A DNA stretch of 64,000 nt from Streptomyces sp. NBC_00490 (GTDB lineage Bacteria; Actinomycetota; Actinomycetes; Streptomycetales; Streptomycetaceae). The notes under the pieces are model-generated. The model had not been told where the DNA came from. It worked only from the letters and a program-made list of their open reading frames with translations, and made no database searches. The position numbers were made by a program, and so were the translations under genes. Below, piece after piece: positions 29,029 through 37,439 of the stretch (positions are counted from its first letter, which is position 1; every line of letters begins with the position of its first letter). The stretch lies in NCBI RefSeq assembly GCF_036013645.1, contig NZ_CP107869.1, positions 9,424,001-9,488,000 on the forward strand, given 5' to 3'.

Positions 29029-29412
29029 GGACTTCCCAGCCGCTGACAACCACTGCGTAGGCGACCGCTGCTCGAAGGCATGAGAGCCGATGGAGCCTCG
29101 GTCGCGGAGTGCATGGGCAGAGCCTGCTCAGGCTGCGAGAGGCCGGCCTTTCCGTACCATTTTGAACAATCCCGCACCGTGGAATGCGGCAGAACGAAGC
29201 TCTTGAGACATTTTTCCAACCAGCTTGGTGTGGTTCGCCGTTGTTGCTCTCTGGTGATCGTCCTTTCCGCGGTGTAGCGTCACTGTCAGCTGTCGTGGTT
29301 CGCAGTACCTGCCCGCGCTTAGGCGCGGGCGCTTTGCTGTGCAGTACCGGACCAGGGCGAGCACCTTCAGGACCGCGAGGTGCGGTTCTGACGTCTATTG
29401 AGAGGTACCAGC
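29029..29412 (+). promoter_or_regulatory. Noncoding region and probable long leader of the cold-shock gene
   Basis: No gene is seen in these 384 bp. The part nearest the cold-shock gene is likely its 5' leader. It contains a perfect 8-bp hairpin with a TTAG loop (29311-29330), flanked by two copies of GCAGTACC (29302-29309 and 29341-29348). Long structured leaders are usual for cold-shock mRNAs, where they control stability and translation. A possible -10 element, TAGCGT, is at 29275-29280, without a good -35. Confidence 0.5.
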
Positions 29413-29616
29413 ATGGCCAGCGGAACCGTCAAGTGGTTCAACGCGGAGAAGGGCTTCGGCTTCATCGCCCAGGACGGCGGCGGACCGGACGTCTTCGCTC
29501 ACTACTCCAACATCAACGCCTCCGGCTTCCGTGAGCTCCAGGAAGGCCAGGCGGTGACCTTCGACATCACCCAGGGCCAGAAGGGCCCGCAGGCGGAGAA
29601 CATCACCCCCGCCTAG
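29413..29616 (+). CDS. Cold-shock domain protein
   Basis: The 67-aa protein is a single cold-shock domain that binds single-stranded RNA and DNA. RNP1 is KGFGFI and RNP2 is VFAHY, with the start [14 protein letters not shown] typical of the family. Such proteins melt RNA structure during growth or cold. The ATG at 29413 has a GAGG a few bases upstream. A strong hairpin terminator lies 16 bp after its stop, so the gene is monocistronic. The leader upstream may regulate it by temperature. Confidence 0.95.
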   Translation: MASGTVKWFNAEKGFGFIAQDGGGPDVFAHYSNINASGFRELQEGQAVTFDITQGQKGPQAENITPA

Positions 29617-29631
29617 TTCTGAAGGCAGCGT

Positions 29632-29664
29632 TTCGGGCCCGCGAGTCGAACTCGCGGGCCCGAA
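29632..29664 (+). terminator. Strong hairpin terminator after the cold-shock gene
   Basis: A perfect 14-bp inverted repeat with a 5-base loop starts 16 bases after the cold-shock stop codon and is followed by CCGTTTC. It also lies ahead of the stop of the convergent deacetylase gene, so it probably works in both directions. Confidence 0.85.
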
Positions 29665-29685
29665 CCGTTTCACGGCTGCCGGGGT

Positions 29686-30456
29686 TCAGCGCACCGGGAA
29701 GCCGAAGGAGTAGCCCTGGGTCTTGAGCCAGGGCAGGACCCGGCGCAGCGCCTCGACGGTCTGGGAGCGGTCGCCGCCCGCGTCGTGGAAGAGGAGCGTC
29801 GGTCCGTTGGGCAGCTCCCGCTGGACGGTGGCGACGATGGCGTCGGCGCCCGGCCGTTCGAAGTCCTTGGTGTCCACGTTCCAGCCCAGCGGGCGCATGC
29901 CCCGGGAGGCGGCGAGCTTGCGGCTGTAGGGCGTGAACGCGCCACCGGGAGCCCGGTAGTACATCGGCCGTACGCCCCCGGACGCCTCGGTGATCATCCG
30001 TTGGGCGTCGAGGATCTGCTGCGACTGGTACGCCTGGGGCTTGGTGTCCATGGCGGTGTCGTGCGCCACCGAGTGGTCGCACAGCCGGTGCCCGGCCGCG
30101 ACCACCTGCTTCACGAGGTCCGGGTGGGCCTGCGCCTGGGTACCGACCATGCAGAAGGTGGCCTTCACCCCGTACTCCCGCAGTACGTCGAGCATCTGGG
30201 GCGTCCACACGGGGTCGGGACCGTCGTCGATGGTGATGTTGACGCCGCGCGCGCCCTTGTCCGAGGCATGCGCGATGGTCACCGACACGGGCTTGGCACT
30301 GCCCGGCGTGGCGGAACTCTCCGCCCGCGGCGACGAGCCGTCCACGGCGCCGGCTTGCGCCGACCACGCCGAGGCACCGGCGGCCAGCACCGTCACACCG
30401 AGAGCGGCCCCGACGACCTTGCCGTACCAGCCCCGCCCGCCGCCGTGCTGCGCCAT
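29686..30456 (-). CDS. Secreted polysaccharide deacetylase (NodB fold)
   Basis: This 256-aa protein has a signal or anchor segment near residues 15-35 (VVGAALGVTVLAAGASAWSA) and a NodB domain after residue 70. The catalytic and metal motifs are all there: TIDDGPD (motif 1), DHSVAHD (motif 2, metal histidines) and RAPGG (motif 3). Such enzymes remove acetyl groups from chitin-like or peptidoglycan sugars outside the cell. ATG 30456 has GGAAGG upstream; the frame is open to 30564 but that part reads unlike protein. It is convergent with the cold-shock gene and stands alone. Confidence 0.9.
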   Translation of the reverse strand: MAQHGGGRGWYGKVVGAALGVTVLAAGASAWSAQAGAVDGSSPRAESSATPGSAKPVSVTIAHASDKGARGVNITIDDGPDPVWTPQMLDVLREYGVKATFCMVGTQAQAHPDLVKQVVAAGHRLCDHSVAHDTAMDTKPQAYQSQQILDAQRMITEASGGVRPMYYRAPGGAFTPYSRKLAASRGMRPLGWNVDTKDFERPGADAIVATVQRELPNGPTLLFHDAGGDRSQTVEALRRVLPWLKTQGYSFGFPVR

Positions 30457-30624
30457 GTCCGCCCCGCCTTCCAACAGTTCCTCGCTGATCCCGCGTCGCC
30501 ATGCGACACCAAGCAGGACGATGGCCGGCGCCCCCGGGATGCGTCTGTTACCGATCAAGGACAATTCCGGGGGAGTTCACGGACAACACGGCGAGCAGCA
30601 GCCGGAACCAGACGCAGGGAGACG

Positions 30625-31190
30625 TCACATCGCGGCACCTCTCACGACGTGGATCAGAGAGCCGCCCAGGGGCAGACCATGGCAGGCCGTCACCTCGAAG
30701 CCCGCTTCCGCCGGCAGCCGCTCGTAGTGTTCCTCGGTCCGCTTCCTGCCGCCCACGTCGCACAACATATGGAAGTCCCAGGCCACCGCAAGCGACGGCA
30801 CCCCCTCGTCCTGGGGCAACACCCGCTCCACGACCAGCAGTTCGGTTCCGGCCCGCATCGCCCGCGCGCACCGCCGGAGAAACCCTCCAGATGCCCGTGT
30901 GTCCGCAGGACTCGCGTGAGCAGGGCGCCGTTTCCGCCGCCGACGTCGACGACGCGCCGCGCACCGGAGAAGTCCACCAGTGCCGGAACCGGCATGAACA
31001 TCTCCGCGCGCGGCCATCGCCCGGTTGCCCGTGCGCACCGGGCGCGAGGCCTTGGCCCACCGGTACGGGCAGGAGTACGTCAGTCCGGCGAAGGAGTCGT
31101 AGAACGGGCCGCCGTAGAGCTGGGCCAGCGGCCGCAGCGAGAACTCGGTTGTGGTGCGCGGGGGTTGGGAGTGGTGCTGGTGTTGCGGTG
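30625..31190 (-). pseudogene. Decayed SAM-dependent O-methyltransferase
   Basis: Pieces of an O-methyltransferase lie in two frames. One frame gives the substrate-side segment LRPLAQLYGGPFYDSFAGL, the other gives the SAM-binding motif VPALVDFSGARRVVDVGGGN (codons within 30690-31001), and the first frame resumes with RCARAMRAGTELLVVERVLP and the C-terminal DVGGRKRTEEHYERLPAEAG. The part normally lying between the SAM site and the later segment, about 60-70 residues, is missing, and the N-terminal dimer domain is absent. Two frameshifts plus deletions argue against sequencing error. It was probably once part of a natural-product pathway, but no other such gene remains here. Confidence 0.7.
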
Positions 31191-31359
31191 CATGGATGAT
31201 TCCCTGCGCCGATGGATTGGCGGTCACAGAAGGGTTCGTAGCGGACATTCGGTCGGCTTGCTCTCGGCCGAGTCAGCAGTGGCGCAGGCCGTGCCGGACA
31301 CCTGGAACTGATCGACTCCCGGGGGCGTCCTGGCGTGTATGGCACAGGGTGGGAGCACG

Positions 31360-31524
31360 ATGGGCGAGGAGCCGACCTGGGCGGAGCTTCTGCTGAACTT
31401 CGCTCTGATAGCCGCCGTCCCCATGGTCATCGGAGGGGCGTTGATCGTTTCCCTCGTCGGGCTGACGGTGTGGGGGACAGCACCGCTGCGGCGACGCAGA
31501 CGTTCACGCGCCGCCGACCGCTGA
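31360..31524 (+). CDS. Small membrane protein
   Basis: A 54-aa peptide with one long hydrophobic helix (LLLNFALIAAVPMVIGGALI and on) and an Arg-rich tail (RRRRRSRAADR). The ATG at 31360 follows GGGAG at a good distance. There are no known domains. It is short, so the call depends on the ribosome site and the membrane-like composition. Confidence 0.5.
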   Translation: MGEEPTWAELLLNFALIAAVPMVIGGALIVSLVGLTVWGTAPLRRRRRSRAADR

Positions 31525-31601
31525 GCGGTTTCGTATCGAGGGTCCGCTCCGCAATGCTCGTAGTTCGTACGACGTTCAACGCCCGACCAACCACACCGCC
31601 G

Positions 31602-33020
31602 TCAGCGGCTCTTGCGCACCCGGGCCGCCGCGCGGGCTTCCGCGGCCTTGCGGGCATCGGCGGCTTTGCGGGACTCCTTCGCGGGGCGGCCCGTACGGTC
31701 GCCGATGCCGCGGAAGGGGATGTTGCCGGTGGTGGACTTCGTCGCCGTCGGCGGGCGCTTCGCACCGGTGATGGCGGTCAGTTGCGCCTCGCCGGAGCGC
31801 ACCTGGGTGACCGTCGGCCGGATCCCGGCCTCGGACATCATCCGGTTCACATCACGTCGTTGGTTGGGTGTGACCAGGGTGACCACGGTCCCGGACTCGC
31901 CGGCGCGTGCCGTACGCCCGCCGCGGTGCAGGTAGTCCTTGCCGTCGGCGGGCGGATCGACGTTGACGACGAGGTCGAGCGTGTCGATGTGAATGCCTCG
32001 CGCGGCGACATTGGTGGCCACCAGGACGGTGATCTCGCCGCTCCTGAACTGGCTCAGGGTGTGCATGCGCTGAGGCTGCGACTTTCCGCTGTGCAGGGCC
32101 CCGGCCCGTACGCCGCTGGCCCGGAGATGACGGGTGAACTGGTCCACTGCGGCCTTGGTGTCCAGGAACATCAGGACCCGGCCGTCCCGCGCGGCGATCT
32201 CGGTCGCGGTCGCGTACTTGTCGGCGGGGTGGATGTTGAGCTGGTGGTGTTCCATCGTGGTGACCGAGGCCGCCGCCGGGTCGACGGATGCGAGGACCGG
32301 GTCGTGGAGGTAGTCGCGCACCAGCTGGTCGACGTTGCGGTCGAGTGTGGCGGAGAAGAGCAGGCGCTGCCCGTCGGTGGGCATCTGGTCCAGGATTTCC
32401 GTGACCTGCGGCAGGAAGCCCAGGTCGCACATCTGGTCCGCCTCGTCCAGCACGGTGATCCGCACATGATTCAGGAGGCAGTCCCGGCGTGACACGAGGT
32501 CGGCCAGTCGCCCCGGCGTCGCGACGACCACCTCGGCTCCGTCCCGCAGAGCGGCCTGCTGCCGGTTGATCGACAGCCCGCCGACCGCCGTCGTCAGTCG
32601 CACCTTGAGGGTCTGCGCGTACGGCGTCAGCGCGTCGCTCACCTGTTGCGCGAGTTCCCGGGTCGGCACCAGGACCAGCGCGAGCGGGCGCTTCGACTCA
32701 GCTCGCAGGCCCGCGGTTCGGACGAGGAGCGCCAGCCCGAAGGCCAGCGTCTTGCCGGAGCCGGTTTGTGCCCGGCCGAGGACATCGCGGCCGGCCAGCG
32801 CGTTGGGCAAAGTGGCTGCCTGGATCGGGAACGGTTCCGTCACCCCGAGACCCGTCATCGCCTTCCTCAGCTCCGACGGCAGCTCGAGTGCCTCGAAGGA
32901 CGCGGCCGCGGGCAGGCCCGGCGACACCGTCTTCGGCGTCGAAAGGTCGCCCTGCACCCCTGTCGCCCGCTGCGGTGTACCAGCACGGGAACGTCCACGG
33001 GTCGACGGCTTCGCGTTCAT
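31602..33020 (-). CDS. DEAD-box RNA helicase
   Basis: The 472-aa protein has all helicase motifs: Q motif FPIQ (65), motif I AQTGSGKT (84-91), Ia PTRELA, motif II DEAD in VLDEADQM, motif III SAT, motif V ATNVAARGIHI and motif VI HRGGRTAR. The C-terminal tail is basic, with Lys/Ala/Arg repeats suited to RNA binding. Such enzymes unwind RNA in ribosome assembly or mRNA decay, often under cold stress; the cold-shock gene lies 2 kb away but is not in the same unit. ATG 33020 is taken as the start, with AGGAAGG upstream. A possible LexA box lies 165 bp upstream. Confidence 0.93.
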   Translation of the reverse strand: MNAKPSTRGRSRAGTPQRATGVQGDLSTPKTVSPGLPAAASFEALELPSELRKAMTGLGVTEPFPIQAATLPNALAGRDVLGRAQTGSGKTLAFGLALLVRTAGLRAESKRPLALVLVPTRELAQQVSDALTPYAQTLKVRLTTAVGGLSINRQQAALRDGAEVVVATPGRLADLVSRRDCLLNHVRITVLDEADQMCDLGFLPQVTEILDQMPTDGQRLLFSATLDRNVDQLVRDYLHDPVLASVDPAAASVTTMEHHQLNIHPADKYATATEIAARDGRVLMFLDTKAAVDQFTRHLRASGVRAGALHSGKSQPQRMHTLSQFRSGEITVLVATNVAARGIHIDTLDLVVNVDPPADGKDYLHRGGRTARAGESGTVVTLVTPNQRRDVNRMMSEAGIRPTVTQVRSGEAQLTAITGAKRPPTATKSTTGNIPFRGIGDRTGRPAKESRKAADARKAAEARAAARVRKSR

Positions 33021-33184
33021 GAGGGGAACCTTCCTGAAGTGGCGCCCCGGAACGGTCCGGGGCCCGTACCCCTTGGCACGGGCCCCGGCGATGTCGAAGC
33101 GTGCCCCCATTTTACCAGCGGACGTCCAGCGGCCCGCTGGTCCGGGCCCCGGGCATCACGGCGGTCGCTTTCAGCGGCGAGGGG

Positions 33185-33196
33185 GAACAAGTGTTC
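33185..33196 (-). promoter_or_regulatory. Possible LexA (SOS) box upstream of the helicase gene
   Basis: The palindrome GAACAAGTGTTC fits the actinobacterial SOS-box form GAAC-N4-GTTC. It lies 165 bp before the helicase start and just after the stop of the upstream gene, a place fit for promoter control. A single 12-bp match in a 64-kb window could be chance. Confidence 0.35.
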
Positions 33197-33222
33197 GTTT
33201 AATCTGTTCGCCGATGTGGCAC

Positions 33223-33621
33223 TCAGCCGTGGCCTGTGTGGGGGCGCACGGGACGTGGCATCGGCTGACGCCAGTCGCCCAGCGCCGTGAGGAGGAACTG
33301 GCGGGCGAGAAGACGTATCTCGCCCCACGCCGGATCCGCAGCTGTCAGGGCGTCGGTCCAGAGGCCGGTGCGGGAGGCGGCATCGATCTCGCCGAGGCGA
33401 CGGCCGACGGCGCGAAGATCGCGCAGCTCCTGGGGTTCGAAGACTCCGCGCTCTGCCAGCCCTTCGGCGACGCGGCAGAAGAGCTCCAACTCTTCGACGA
33501 TGGACTCCGTCTCCAGCTCACGCTCGCCCAGCCAGGAAAGCTGATCGTGGGCGTCGGCTGCGACGAGAGTCATCAACCGCACCGTCAAAGTGCGTAGGTG
33601 CGCGTCACCGAGATCGTTCAT
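33223..33621 (-). CDS. Conserved hypothetical helical protein
   Basis: The 132-aa protein is rich in Leu, Ala and Glu and looks all-helical (LVAADAHDQLSWLGERELET; ELELFCRVAEGLAERGVFEP). There is no signal peptide or membrane helix. I do not recognise the family. The ATG at 33621 has a weak ribosome site. The next minus-strand gene upstream ends 60 bp away, so they may be cotranscribed. Confidence 0.6.
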   Translation of the reverse strand: MNDLGDAHLRTLTVRLMTLVAADAHDQLSWLGERELETESIVEELELFCRVAEGLAERGVFEPQELRDLRAVGRRLGEIDAASRTGLWTDALTAADPAWGEIRLLARQFLLTALGDWRQPMPRPVRPHTGHG

Positions 33622-33681
33622 ACCGGCAGGATCGCACCCGGCTTCCGCCGGACCGTGTTCGAGGGCGAGGGCGAGGGCGCC

Positions 33682-34185
33682 TCACTGATCATCGAGGGAT
33701 GCCTGTCGGGCAAGGAACTCCTCGAACGCCGCCTTCTGCTTCGGATCCATGAACCCTTGGCGGACGTTACGGACCTTCTCCTGGAGCCAATGCGCCTCGT
33801 CGGGGTCCAGAAGCTCGGCGACCACCACGCCCTTACGGGCAACCGCCGTACGCCCGCCCACGCGACGACGAAAAAGAGTGAACGCACCGAACTCCGCCGG
33901 GTGGGCCAGCTCCGGCTCCTCCGCCACAGCCTGGTCCGCTTCCCCAGCGCCGCTCGGCGTGTACGCCGTAGGGGCCCAGTGCTCCCAGAGCGCCAGCTTG
34001 GCCGCGGGCACCAGCACCACGCGTTCCGCCTTTTCGTGCCCCTCCCACATGAACGTGACGGTGATGGGTTCATCGACAGCCTCGGCCAACCCGAGCACCC
34101 GCTCCACCTCGTCGTTGATCGGGTAACCCACCACTACGTCGATCTCAATGCCCATGATTCGCAGGCTACTTGCCGCCTCTGACAT
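33682..34185 (-). CDS. Conserved hypothetical protein
   Basis: A 167-aa soluble protein with a beta-rich N-terminal half (IEIDVVVGYPINDEVERVLG; ITVTFMWEGHEKAERVVLVP) and a helical C-terminus (WLQEKVRNVRQGFMDPKQKA). No known domain is evident. Two starts are possible, ATG 34185 or the ATG ten codons later (MGIEID); I give the longer. It lies just downstream of the ligase gene on the same strand. Confidence 0.6.
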   Translation of the reverse strand: MSEAASSLRIMGIEIDVVVGYPINDEVERVLGLAEAVDEPITVTFMWEGHEKAERVVLVPAAKLALWEHWAPTAYTPSGAGEADQAVAEEPELAHPAEFGAFTLFRRRVGGRTAVARKGVVVAELLDPDEAHWLQEKVRNVRQGFMDPKQKAAFEEFLARQASLDDQ

Positions 34186-34292
34186 GTCGGTACGACGGCA
34201 CCTGGTACAGGCCCGGCTCCGGCAGCGCGCCCTGTATTTGGGGGCGGCGCCGCGGCTGGACGGGGGAGGCCGGCCGCGGCTCCAGGTGTCGG

Positions 34293-36380
34293 TCAGTTGA
34301 GGAAGTCGGCGATGAGCGTGGCGAATTCGTCTGGGCTGGCCAGGCGGATGCCGAGGTCTTCGGCTTTGGCTCGCTTGGAGCCGGCGCCGTCTCCGGCGAC
34401 GACCAGGGAGGTCTTCTTGGAGACGCTGGAGGAGGCACGGCCGCCGGCGCGTTCGATGAGCTCGTTCATCTCGTTGCGGGAGAGCTTCTCCAGCGCGCCG
34501 GTCATGGATCCGGTGACCACGACGGCCATCCCGGCCAGCGGCAACTCAGCTCCTTCGACCTCGCCGTCGGCCCCAGCGCTGTTCTCGTCCACCGGGACGG
34601 GCGGGGTGGCGCCCGGTTCGGTCATGTTCACCCCGGCCGCGGCGAGCTTGTCGATGAGCGGGGCGAGCTCGGCGAGTTCGGCGACGATGGAGGGGGCTTT
34701 CTCGGTGCCGATACCGTCGACCCGCTGCATCGCTTCGGCGTCGGCGGCCCGGATGTTGTCCATGGTGGCGAAGTAGCGGGCGATACGGCGGGACATGGAC
34801 CGGCCGGTGCCGCGTACCCCGAGCGCGCAGAGCACTCGCGACAGCGGCTGGCTCTTGGCCGTGGTCAGCGCGGCAAGGAGGTTGTCGGTGCTCGTGTCGC
34901 CCATCCGTTCAAGGGCCAGGAGTTGGTCTCGGGTGAGGGTGAACAGGTCGGCGAGGTCGGCGACCAGGCCGGCGTCGACGAGCTGGACGACGCGGGTGTG
35001 GCCGAGGCCTTCGATGTCGAGCTGGTCGCGGCCGGCGGCGTAGGACAGGGATGCGACGAGGTGGCAGTTGCGGCCGTTCTCGCAGCGCCAGCGCTGTTCG
35101 CTGGTGTCGATGGCGGAGCCGCAGCGCGGACAGACCTCGGGGAAGACGATCGGCTGTTCGTCGCCGGTGCGCAGGTGGGCGACGGGGGCTTCGATGCGGG
35201 GGATGACGTCGCCGGCGCGGTAGACCATGACGTGGTCGCCCAGGCGCAGGTCGCGGCGGGTGATGTCGGCGGGGTTGTGCAGGGTGGCGTAGGTGATGGT
35301 GGAGCCGTCGATCTCCACCGGTTCCAGGACCGCGCGGGGCGCGATGATGCCGGTGCGGCCCACGTTCCACTCGACTTCGAGCAGCCGGGTGACCTTCTCC
35401 ACGGCGGGGAGCTTGTAGGCGATCGCCCAGCGCGGGGCGCGCGTCCCGGATCCGGCGGTCCGCTGGTCGATGGCCAGGTCGGCCTTGATGACGACCCCGT
35501 CGATCCCGAAGGGCAGCTCCGCCCGGAGTGCCGCGATCTCCTGCACGCGCGCCAGGACCTCCTCGACGGTGTCGGCGGTGCTGCCGGGCACGGCGGTCGT
35601 CGCGGTGGTGTTCACGCCAAGCCCGCCGGCCTGTGCCATCAGGTCGCTGTGGGCGCTCTCGCCGAGCTGTTCCGCCAAGGCCGGCGGGGTGTCGGGCAGG
35701 GGGAGCAGACCGTAGCCGAAGAAGGTCATCGGCACGGTGTAGGCACGCTCCTTGGCACGCAGAGTGCCCGCCGCGGCATTGCGCGGATTGGCGAACGGCT
35801 GCCCGCCGTGCGCGGTGCGCACCTCGTTGGCGTGCTCGAACTGCGCCGTGGTCATGAGGACCTCGCCGCGCACCTCCACGGTGACCGGCTCGGACAGCTC
35901 CTCCGGGAGCCCCTCGATGGTGCCGATCGCGTGCGAGACGTCCTCCCCGGCGGTCCCGTCCCCGCGCGTGATCAGCTGTCTCAGACGGCCGTGGGTGTAG
36001 CGAGCGGCGATCGCCAGCCCGTCGAGCTTCGGCTCGACGCTGAAGCAGGTGACGTCATGGCCGATGCGCCGGGCCAGCGAGGCCGTCCAGGTGGTGAACT
36101 CCTCCGGCGAGAACACGTTGTCCAGACTCAGCATCGCCACCGTGTGCGGTACATCCCCCTCCACGGCCCCGCCGGCGACCTTCCCCGTCGGAGAGTCGGA
36201 CAGCACCTCATCGGGATGCTCCGCCTCCCACGCCGCGATACCGCGCACCAGCCGGTCGTAGGTGTCGTCGTCCAGGGCTGAGGTGCCGCCCTCGTAGTAG
36301 GCGGCCGCGGCCTTCACCGCATCCTCGACCGCCTGCGCGTAGGCGGCGGCATCCACGATCTGTGCAACGGGTGTCGTCAT
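34293..36380 (-). CDS. NAD-dependent DNA ligase, second-copy type
   Basis: This 695-aa protein seals nicks using NAD. It has the Ia segment ([19 protein letters not shown]), the adenylation domain with the lysine in EPKLDG (K118), the OB fold ([19 protein letters not shown]), a four-cysteine zinc finger ([17 protein letters not shown] and NC), the helix-hairpin-helix repeats ([10 protein letters not shown]) and a C-terminal BRCT domain ([20 protein letters not shown]). Compared with the usual streptomycete LigA it is shorter, the OB and HhH parts diverge, and it is not next to the usual LigA neighbours. That suggests a second ligase, as many streptomycetes carry. I take ATG 36380 ([10 protein letters not shown]). 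Confidence 0.9.
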   Translation of the reverse strand: MTTPVAQIVDAAAYAQAVEDAVKAAAAYYEGGTSALDDDTYDRLVRGIAAWEAEHPDEVLSDSPTGKVAGGAVEGDVPHTVAMLSLDNVFSPEEFTTWTASLARRIGHDVTCFSVEPKLDGLAIAARYTHGRLRQLITRGDGTAGEDVSHAIGTIEGLPEELSEPVTVEVRGEVLMTTAQFEHANEVRTAHGGQPFANPRNAAAGTLRAKERAYTVPMTFFGYGLLPLPDTPPALAEQLGESAHSDLMAQAGGLGVNTTATTAVPGSTADTVEEVLARVQEIAALRAELPFGIDGVVIKADLAIDQRTAGSGTRAPRWAIAYKLPAVEKVTRLLEVEWNVGRTGIIAPRAVLEPVEIDGSTITYATLHNPADITRRDLRLGDHVMVYRAGDVIPRIEAPVAHLRTGDEQPIVFPEVCPRCGSAIDTSEQRWRCENGRNCHLVASLSYAAGRDQLDIEGLGHTRVVQLVDAGLVADLADLFTLTRDQLLALERMGDTSTDNLLAALTTAKSQPLSRVLCALGVRGTGRSMSRRIARYFATMDNIRAADAEAMQRVDGIGTEKAPSIVAELAELAPLIDKLAAAGVNMTEPGATPPVPVDENSAGADGEVEGAELPLAGMAVVVTGSMTGALEKLSRNEMNELIERAGGRASSSVSKKTSLVVAGDGAGSKRAKAEDLGIRLASPDEFATLIADFLN

Positions 36381-36790
36381 ACCCATCATCCTGCCTGCCA
36401 CCACTGACAATGCCCTCGCGACCCGGCTCCGGGTGGAAGATCATCGGGGTCGGTGAGCGGACGGCGGGACGGCGGTCACGCCGGCCGGCACCACGCTGCG
36501 CCGAACGATCACGAGGCGATGCGGCCTGGGGTGCCAGCGCGCCGCCACCTTCCGGAGGGCCGCACCTGGAGGCGGCGAGGCTTTGCCTCAACTGGCGGCT
36601 GTCGAGGGCCCATGAGCAGTCTTTGATCGGCTGGTACACCTTCACGCTGTACGTCGGCGAGGTCAGCGGCGACCTGAGCCGGGCTGGCCAGGCCTGCACC
36701 TCGGCAGTTGAAGGCGCCTGCGAAGCTGATGACGCATGCGCCGCGATATCCAGTGTCGGCACCGGCTGATCTGTTGCGAAACTTCGCGTC
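36381..36790. other. Noncoding stretch between ligase and the next gene
   Basis: This 410-bp stretch has no coding sequence I can support on either strand. It must hold the ligase promoter on one side and that of the following plus-strand gene on the other. I see no clear operator or terminator. Confidence 0.5.
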
Positions 36791-37351
36791 ATGACCTCAC
36801 CCGAGCTGAGCGAGTTGGACTATCTCCGGGAGATCGAGCGCCTCGCCAATCGCGTCAGAGTGGAGGCATCCGACGAAGGATGGCTTTCGTTCCAGGCAGA
36901 CCCGGCAGAGTCCACACCGCTGCAGCGCAGCGTGAACGCGCTCGCTCGGACACTGCGCAGTTACCACTTCGAGGGCGATGGCTGTACGGAGGAGGACCGG
37001 CCCCTGGTCCGACTCGTCGGAGCCTCGGTGCTGAAGCCCGGGGTCCTGCCGGCAGGGGTGGAGGAGGAGTACGACGAGGTGTGCGCTCGGATCGGTGTGG
37101 AGCCGAGGCCTGAGGGCTGGGCCCTGTGGAACACCTGGAGCGACGGCGGGGAGTCGAAGGTGACCATGGTGGTGTCCGCCGTCGAGACGACAGAGGGACT
37201 GCTGGAGAACTGGTCACGAGGACGGGCGATCGATCCGGTCTCCCCTCTGCCGTCCCAGATCGTCCTCGTCCGCCACGGCTGGAGAGGACCCATCACGTTC
37301 TCACCACGGGGCGTCCGCCGGACGGGCCTGTCCGGGCACCCACTGTCATAG
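36791..37351 (+). CDS. Hypothetical protein
   Basis: The 186-aa product is soluble and acidic in its first half (ELDYLREIERLANRVRVEAS; LARTLRSYHFEGDGCTEEDR). I do not recognise a family. The ATG at 36791 has no clear ribosome site, and the codon use is a little less GC-biased than its neighbours. It is convergent with the pentapeptide-repeat gene. The gene call is supported by its open frame and composition only. Confidence 0.55.
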   Translation: MTSPELSELDYLREIERLANRVRVEASDEGWLSFQADPAESTPLQRSVNALARTLRSYHFEGDGCTEEDRPLVRLVGASVLKPGVLPAGVEEEYDEVCARIGVEPRPEGWALWNTWSDGGESKVTMVVSAVETTEGLLENWSRGRAIDPVSPLPSQIVLVRHGWRGPITFSPRGVRRTGLSGHPLS

Positions 37352-37439
37352 ATCACTGCACCCCGTCCCGCCAGGTCCAGCAGGGGCAATCAGATGGCGC
37401 GTGTGCGCGTCGGCATGCGGAGCATCGCCCAAGAGACTG

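Noticed and set aside
34250..34278. GCCGCGGC repeats near the end of the ligase gene
   Set aside because: The palindrome is self-complementary and common at this GC; no sign of a mobile or regulatory element.
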